Assembly (NCBI GenBank): GCA_027064085.1
Contig: JAMOQH010000165.1
Location: 1-29,735 of the forward strand
From: a bacterium
GTDB taxonomy: Bacteria; UBP6; JAFGXH01
Direction: 5' to 3'
DNA: 29,735 nucleotides
Below, in pieces: positions 25,376-29,735 of the stretch. The notes beneath the pieces are model-generated. The model worked only from the letters and a program-made list of their open reading frames with translations, searched no databases and was not told the origin of the DNA. The position numbers and the translations under genes were made by a program. How positions within the stretch are numbered: the first letter of the stretch is position 1; every line of letters begins with the position of its first letter.

Positions 25376-26191
25376 ATGAACCTTGTACCTAAGGTAATAT
25401 CTATAACTAGTGGAAAAGGTGGAGTTGGTAAAACTAATATTGCAGTAAATTTAGGTTTATCCTTAGTTCAAAAAAATAAAAAAGTATTAATTATAGATGC
25501 AGACTTAGGTTTGGCAAATGTTAATGTATTATTTAATTTAAAAGCTAATAAAACAATTAATGATTTAATAGAAGGAAGTTCAACTATAGATGATATTTTA
25601 ATAGAAGGGCCAGGTGGAATAAAGATTTTGCCTGCATCAAGTGGTATCTTTTCAATGTCACAAATAGCAGATAGTTCTCAACATATTTTATTATCTCATT
25701 TAAGTTCTTTAAGTGATACATTTGATTACATATTAATTGATACAGGGGCAGGAATAGGTAAAAATGTTTTATTTTTTAATTCAATATCACATCATGTTAC
25801 AATTGTTGTTACATCAGAGCCTACTTCCATAACTGATGCCTATGCCTTAATTAAAGTATTAAATTCAAAATCTAAAATTAAAAGATTTAAAATAATAATT
25901 AATCAAGTGTCTTCATCAGGTGAAGGTAAAAAAATATATGGTGCACTATATGGGGTTGTATCTAAATTTTTAACAGTTTCTTTAGATTATTTAGGTTATA
26001 TTGTTACTGATAAAAACTTACAAAAATCAGTATTGAATCAAAAACCTGTGATCTTATATGCACCTTCATCGCCTTCATCTTTATGTATAAACACAATAGC
26101 AACTAGAGTTGAAGATAAACTTCAAAAGGTCTCTCAAACAGGAAGTATTCAGCTTTTTTGGGAGAAAATGGTAAAAAATGCAGATTTCTGA
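25376..26191 (+). CDS. flhG: Flagellar number regulator FlhG (MinD/ParA-type ATPase)
   Basis: FlhG is a membrane-associated P-loop ATPase that limits flagellum number with FlhF. The 271-residue protein has the deviant Walker A SGKGGVGKT (12-20), the switch DADLGLANVNVLF, and YILIDTGAGIG as Walker B region. A C-terminal stretch (QLFWEKMVKN) may be the membrane-binding helix. The start is ATG 25376 with GGAGGTGAT five bases upstream, the strongest ribosome site in the window. It overlaps fliA by 14 bases. flhF, normally just before it, is absent: a lipoprotein gene takes that place. MinD is less likely because fliA follows and no minC/minE is present. Confidence 0.9.
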   Translation: MNLVPKVISITSGKGGVGKTNIAVNLGLSLVQKNKKVLIIDADLGLANVNVLFNLKANKTINDLIEGSSTIDDILIEGPGGIKILPASSGIFSMSQIADSSQHILLSHLSSLSDTFDYILIDTGAGIGKNVLFFNSISHHVTIVVTSEPTSITDAYALIKVLNSKSKIKRFKIIINQVSSSGEGKKIYGALYGVVSKFLTVSLDYLGYIVTDKNLQKSVLNQKPVILYAPSSPSSLCINTIATRVEDKLQKVSQTGSIQLFWEKMVKNADF

Positions 26192-26891
26192 AAAAGAATT
26201 AGTAGAGCAATATATACCACTCGTTAAAAAAGTGGCAACTAGAATTTTTTATAGAGTACCTAATAAAATAGAGTATCAGGAGCTTGTTTCTGCTGGTATT
26301 TTAGGTTTAGTTGATGCCGCTACCAAATTTGATGCTAGCAAAAACACCGAATTTAAATCTTATGCTGAATGGCGAATTAAGGGTGCTATTTTAGATGATT
26401 TAAGGTCAAGGGATTTTATTTCAAGGCAACAAAGACAACGCTATAAAAAATATGAGCAACAAAAATTAGTATTACAAAATAAGTTAGGTCGTTCAGTTAC
26501 AACTGATGAATTGGCAGATGAATTAAAAATACCGGTTAGTGAAATTGAAAAAACATATTTTCATGCAACAACTTCTCATCATTCAGAAATGAATGAAGCT
26601 ATAAAATATACAAGTAATGATGAAGGTCTTGATCATAGGGAAGTATTTAGTAGTGGAGTAGGTATTTCACCATTTAAAAAATTATTTTACAAAGAAATGA
26701 GAGAAGAAATGGCTCAGGTAATAAAGGATTTACCAGAAAGAAATCAATTAATTATGGCTTTGTATTATCAAGATAACATGAGTTTTAGAGAAATTGGATT
26801 AATTATTGATTTAACAGAATCAAGAGTATCACAATTACATAAACAATCAATTAAAAAACTAAGAGAAAAGCTAAATGTAGAAAAAGATTGA
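26178..26891 (+). CDS. fliA: Flagellar sigma factor FliA (sigma-28)
   Basis: FliA directs RNA polymerase to late flagellar promoters. The 237-residue protein has region 2 (YQELVSAGILGLVDAATKFDASKNTEFKSYAEWRIKGAILDDLR, about 33-76, with the RIKGAI-DDLR signature of the FliA/WhiG group). Region 3 is GRSVTTDELADELKIPVSEIE, and region 4 is DLPERNQLIMALYYQDNMSFREIG with the helix-turn-helix LTESRVSQLHKQSIKKLRE. It overlaps flhG by 14 bases, and both come from a sigma-70-type promoter. No anti-sigma FlgM is in the window. Confidence 0.94.
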   Translation: MQISEKELVEQYIPLVKKVATRIFYRVPNKIEYQELVSAGILGLVDAATKFDASKNTEFKSYAEWRIKGAILDDLRSRDFISRQQRQRYKKYEQQKLVLQNKLGRSVTTDELADELKIPVSEIEKTYFHATTSHHSEMNEAIKYTSNDEGLDHREVFSSGVGISPFKKLFYKEMREEMAQVIKDLPERNQLIMALYYQDNMSFREIGLIIDLTESRVSQLHKQSIKKLREKLNVEKD

Positions 26892-26945
26892 ATATTTTTT
26901 CTGTAATTTAGTCTAATATATGTATTTTTATTTAAGGAGAATAAT

Positions 26946-27578
26946 ATGAAAAGATTAATTTTAATGTTACTTTTAGTAACAACAATGGTAATGGCTGGTT
27001 TTGATGAAGAAGAATTTGATGAAACTCAATTTCATTCAGGTGTAAAAGTTGGTTTAACTATGGCTAATATTACAGGTGATGATGCTAAAGATAATGAGAA
27101 TTTCAGTCTTGATTTTAATTTTGGTTTTGAAATTGGTGCTTTTACTATTTATCATATTAATAATCAAATGACATTAACACCAGAAATTTTATTTACACAA
27201 AAAGGTTATACTGTGAGTCCAAAAGGATACGCTAGTGACATTAACTACTCATTAAACTATATTCAATTACCTGTACTACTTGGTTTTAAAACAGCTCCTG
27301 GTTTAAAATTGTATGGTGGTGGTTATATTTCTTATTTTACTAGTGCTTGGGTTAGTTCTAGTGATGCTACTTCTTCTCAAGAATCTGATGCTGAAAAAGA
27401 GCTTGAAAAAGATACTTCTGATTTTGACATGGGAATTGTTGTTGGTGCAACATTTAAAGGTACTGATAATTTAATATTCGATTTCAGATACGAAAGAGGA
27501 TTCACTACACTAGATAAAGATGGTGACGCAGATGCTTTTAACCATAGTTTTAATTTATCTGTTGGTTGGTTGTACTAA
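26946..27578 (+). CDS. Outer-membrane beta-barrel protein (PorT-like family)
   Basis: The 210-residue precursor begins MKRLILMLLLVTTMVMA, a signal peptide cut before GFDEEEF. The mature part has an acidic start and then strands typical of the beta-barrel domain family OMP_b-brl: SGVKVGLTMANITGDD, FGFEIGAFTIYHINNQMTLTPEILFTQKGY, IQLPVLLGFKTAPGLKLYGGGY, and DMGIVVGATF near the end. It finishes NLSVGWLY with a terminal aromatic. AAGGAG lies before the ATG. It lies 54 bases after fliA and may be co-transcribed or have a weak promoter of its own. It ends overlapping the WYL gene stop by three bases. Specific function unknown. Confidence 0.85.
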   Translation: MKRLILMLLLVTTMVMAGFDEEEFDETQFHSGVKVGLTMANITGDDAKDNENFSLDFNFGFEIGAFTIYHINNQMTLTPEILFTQKGYTVSPKGYASDINYSLNYIQLPVLLGFKTAPGLKLYGGGYISYFTSAWVSSSDATSSQESDAEKELEKDTSDFDMGIVVGATFKGTDNLIFDFRYERGFTTLDKDGDADAFNHSFNLSVGWLY

Positions 27579-28408
27579 GAATAATTTTTTAATGCTTCTT
27601 GCAGTTCTCTTTTTATCCAATTTCTTAAGGAAATTGGTTCTATAATTTCAACTTCTTTTAAAAAAGCTCTAAAATATACTTTGGCTGCCATTTCTGTAGC
27701 TTCTAGAGTGTAAGTATTATCTTTTTGTTCTAAAATTTTAGGTCTATTATAAATTAATATATTATTAAAGAGTTCTTTTCCTTGTTTGGTAAATCTTACT
27801 TTTACTTTTTGGCCATAGGATAAAAAAGGGTCAAAGTTTTTTTCCATAGTTTTAATATATTCTGCATTGTAATTCTCTTGTTTTTGCGTTATTTTAAGAA
27901 ATGCTTCTTCTATTTTAGATAGTTTATATACAGAATGCTCTTTTCTTTTATAACAGTAGGCAAAAATATAGTTAGTTGATTCATTTTTTACATTTTTAAA
28001 AAAATATGGTTCTATCAATCTTAGAGTTCCATTATATCTTATTTTTACTTTCAATTTATTTTTGATAGCATCTTCTATAATTTCATAATGCTTTTTAAAT
28101 AAAATTTTTTCTCTTTGGTATCTTGGCATAGAGCAGTATTTATCAAAAATTTCCCTAAAAAATATACTATCACTTTCTATAATTTCATCTCCAAGTAAAT
28201 CATCATATTTATTTCTATTAGATTTATTCAAATTAAACTGTATTTTATCTGTAAATTTCTTTTTAGGAATTTTTTCATAATTTTTAGTTAATCTTTCAAA
28301 AATTGTATTACAGAGATTATTTTTTTTTATATTAAAGTATTCTGTATCATTTTTAATTGTTTGAGATATATAATTAGGAACAGATATTTTTATTTTTTTT
28401 TCATTCAT
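27575..28408 (-). CDS. WYL-domain regulator with ribbon-helix-helix-like N-terminus
   Basis: WYL-domain proteins are mostly transcription regulators that sense a ligand, often nucleic acid or nucleotide, through a Sm-like domain. The 277-residue protein has an N-terminal strand and two helices (KKIKISVPNYISQTI then KNNLCNTIFERL, about 4-41) resembling a ribbon-helix-helix DNA-binding unit, not the usual winged helix. The WYL domain lies at about 111-165 (IKNKLKVKIRYNG, RLIEPYFF, then YKLSKIE). The WYL tripeptide itself reads YIF. A WCX-like C-terminal part follows. I choose ATG 28408; GGAG lies rather far upstream (11 bases), so an in-frame GTG at 28429 or TTG at 28447 remains possible. It lies 69 bases downstream of the DHH gene. 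Confidence 0.8.
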   Translation of the reverse strand: MNEKKIKISVPNYISQTIKNDTEYFNIKKNNLCNTIFERLTKNYEKIPKKKFTDKIQFNLNKSNRNKYDDLLGDEIIESDSIFFREIFDKYCSMPRYQREKILFKKHYEIIEDAIKNKLKVKIRYNGTLRLIEPYFFKNVKNESTNYIFAYCYKRKEHSVYKLSKIEEAFLKITQKQENYNAEYIKTMEKNFDPFLSYGQKVKVRFTKQGKELFNNILIYNRPKILEQKDNTYTLEATEMAAKVYFRAFLKEVEIIEPISLRNWIKRELQEALKNYS

Positions 28409-28477
28409 TATTTTATTTTCTCCAGCCACTTTTGTAGGGGTTAACAATTTGCTAAAAGAAGATCTATTTATTTGATA

Positions 28478-29404
28478 TTAACCATTTTTATTAATGATGT
28501 TAATTAGTTCACTTAAGACAGTATCTACTTTATCATTATCAATTTGACATGTTCCGGCATTTTTATGACCACCTCCACCATATTTAAGCATTAATTCACC
28601 AATATTGGTTTTTGAAGTTTTATTTATAATTGAGTTGCCTACCGTTAAGACTGTCTTACTAGGGTCTTTTGCTCTCATTTTTTGAATAGAAATATTACAT
28701 TCTGGGTATAAACCATATTTTAAAAATCTATTGCCAGTATAAATAACATCCTTTTCCCTTAAGTCAATTAAAACAATATTGCCATAAACTGTGGCACTTT
28801 CATTTATTAGATTTCTAAAGCCTTTTTGATGTTCAAAATATAAATCCACTCTTTCTTTTACATCAGGTATTTCTAATATTTCTTTAATAGACATTTCTCT
28901 GCAATAATCAATTAGATTTTCCATAAGTTGAAAATTAGAAATTTTAAAATCTCTAAAGCGACCTAAACCTGTTCTTGAATCCATTAAAAAACTAAGTAAT
29001 ACCCAATCTGTTGGATTAAGAATATCATCAAGGGTAAATTTTGCAGAATCTGCTTTATCAACAGCTTCCATCATTTCATCAGTGATGTTTTTCAAATTAT
29101 TTTCTTTTTTATAGTAATCATATACCACTCTTGCCGCAGAAGGAGCTGTTGAATCAATAATATGTTTTTCATTCCATGCGGTATTTCTGATTGTTTCACT
29201 TAAGTGGTGGTCAAAGCATAAAAAACAACCATCAACATAAGGTAAATTTGTGATTATATCCCTATTTGTTATGGGAACTAAGCCATCCTGCATATCTTTA
29301 GGATGTGCAAAATATATTTCATTTATTATATCAAGTTCTTTTAATATTGCTGCACATACTAAGCCATCAAAATCACTTCTTGTAACAAGCCTTTTCTTTT
29401 CCAT
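28478..29404 (-). CDS. DHH-family phosphoesterase
   Basis: DHH enzymes use two metal ions to cleave phosphodiester or phosphoanhydride bonds; relatives include exopolyphosphatases, nanoRNases and cyclic-dinucleotide hydrolases. The 308-residue protein has motif I TRSDFDG (8-14, Asp11 and Asp13), the signature FDHHLSE (64-70), a later motif around DKAD (about 116), and the DHHA1-type GGGGHKNAGTC (about 276-286) that holds substrate. There is no signal peptide or membrane segment, so it is cytoplasmic. AGGAG lies six bases before the ATG, and a promoter is close. Substrate cannot be settled; similar proteins are often labelled exopolyphosphatase without proof. Confidence 0.88.
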   Translation of the reverse strand: MEKKRLVTRSDFDGLVCAAILKELDIINEIYFAHPKDMQDGLVPITNRDIITNLPYVDGCFLCFDHHLSETIRNTAWNEKHIIDSTAPSAARVVYDYYKKENNLKNITDEMMEAVDKADSAKFTLDDILNPTDWVLLSFLMDSRTGLGRFRDFKISNFQLMENLIDYCREMSIKEILEIPDVKERVDLYFEHQKGFRNLINESATVYGNIVLIDLREKDVIYTGNRFLKYGLYPECNISIQKMRAKDPSKTVLTVGNSIINKTSKTNIGELMLKYGGGGHKNAGTCQIDNDKVDTVLSELINIINKNG

Positions 29405-29432
29405 TATTACTCCTAATCATTAACTGCGTTAA

Positions 29433-29462
29433 AGTATATTTTATATTTTATATTAATGTCAA
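29433..29462 (-). promoter_or_regulatory. Sigma-70-type promoter of the DHH phosphoesterase gene
   Basis: On the minus strand: TTGACA (29462-29457), an 18-base spacer, TATACT (29438-29433). Predicted start near 29426, a leader of about 22 bases. The WYL gene downstream may use the same transcript. Confidence 0.7.
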
Positions 29463-29488
29463 GAATAGAAATACATTTAGCTATAAAT

Positions 29489-29517
29489 TTGTAAAAAATA
29501 TATTTTTCTGATATAGT
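29489..29517 (+). promoter_or_regulatory. Sigma-70-type promoter of the Cys-rich lipoprotein
   Basis: TTGTAA (29489-29494), a 17-base spacer and TATAGT (29512-29517) with TGA before it (extended -10). Predicted start near 29525. It diverges from the DHH-gene promoter, with about 25 bases between the two -35 boxes. Confidence 0.6.
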
Positions 29518-29543
29518 ATTTTCAATTATTGATAGGAGTTAGC

Positions 29544-29735
29544 GTGAAGTATTTATTTGTTTTATTATTATTTTCAATATTTACAATTGCCTGCAGTGAT
29601 AATCTAGGAACGGGAAATGAAAACTGTAATGATAAATGTAGTGTTGAAAATGAAAAAACATGTACTGAAAATTCAGTTATGCTTTGTAGAAAAGATGAAA
29701 AGGGTTGTTTTATTTTAGAAAAACTGGAAGATTGT
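29544..29735 (+). CDS. Cys-rich lipoprotein, cut by the window end
   Basis: The frame runs from GTG 29544 to the last base, 64 codons, with no stop, so the gene is partial at its 3' end. AGGAG lies five bases before the GTG. The product starts MKYLFVLLLFSIFTIAC, with the lipobox TIAC and the lipid-bearing Cys at 17. The mature part is acidic and has seven Cys (counting Cys17) in 48 residues, spaced as in NENCNDKCSVENEKTCTENS, VMLCRKDEKGC and LEDC. Short Cys-knot modules of this kind are common in surface lipoproteins of Myxococcota-like bacteria. Function unknown; a larger C-terminal domain may follow outside the window. Confidence 0.75.
   Translation, partial: MKYLFVLLLFSIFTIACSDNLGTGNENCNDKCSVENEKTCTENSVMLCRKDEKGCFILEKLEDC

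Overview
The window is about 30 kb of very AT-rich chromosome from a Gram-negative, flagellated bacterium that makes c-type cytochromes. Cytoplasmic-membrane, periplasmic lipoprotein and outer-membrane proteins are all present. Three features point to a low-GC member of the Deltaproteobacteria in the broad sense (Myxococcota/Desulfobacterota and relatives): a CcmE with Cys in place of the usual haem-binding His, a member of what I recall as the myxobacterial TIGR04552-type family, and a DUF4911-like protein next to recO. The genus cannot be told from the sequence. There are no rRNA or tRNA genes, CRISPR arrays, insertion sequences or obvious prophage. No stretch longer than about 215 bases lacks a gene, and the content looks like housekeeping chromosome.

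Layout. 212-529: small membrane-anchored protein. 535-2961 (minus): ccmE-ccmF. 3082-4667 (minus): flgF-flgG rod genes. 4879-5448 (minus): lipoprotein. 5609-7477: membrane-anchored Cys-rich Sel1-repeat protein, ending directly against a convergent lone moxR (7478-8485, minus). 8680-11666: operon of a RelA/SpoT-like TIGR04552-type protein, the murein-recycling ligase mpl and a DOMON-like protein. 11746-14208: ihfA-like DNA-bending protein, zinc-ribbon protein, clpP and clpX. 14313-15259: ccmC plus a CcmD-like peptide. 15389-16741: thiC. 16856-21196: tightly coupled operon of recO, a DUF4911-like protein, an unrecognised 332-residue protein, a CAP-domain protein and an AI-2E/PerM-type transporter. 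21206-22593 (minus): outer-membrane protein and ybeY. 22666-24528 (minus): exported ankyrin protein, divergent from a lipoprotein (24608-25279). 25376-27578: flhG, fliA and a beta-barrel protein. 27575-29404 (minus): WYL regulator and a DHH phosphoesterase. 29544 to the right end: start of a Cys-rich lipoprotein.

Functional themes. Cytochrome c maturation is split into two loci about 11 kb apart. Flagellar functions are also split: rod genes at 3-4.7 kb, number regulator and sigma-28 at 25-27 kb. Cell-envelope upkeep is heavily represented (mpl, AI-2E transporter, several lipoproteins and beta-barrels). Promoters stand out: TTGACA-like and TATAAT-like boxes 16-18 bases apart recur in front of many transcription units. 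Together with GGAG-type ribosome sites 4-6 bases from the start, they let several start codons be corrected to positions downstream of the longest open frame. The most interesting points are the CxxxY CcmE, the TIGR04552-type protein whose only well-placed start codon appears to be AUA, and the recO operon with its unrecognised protein.
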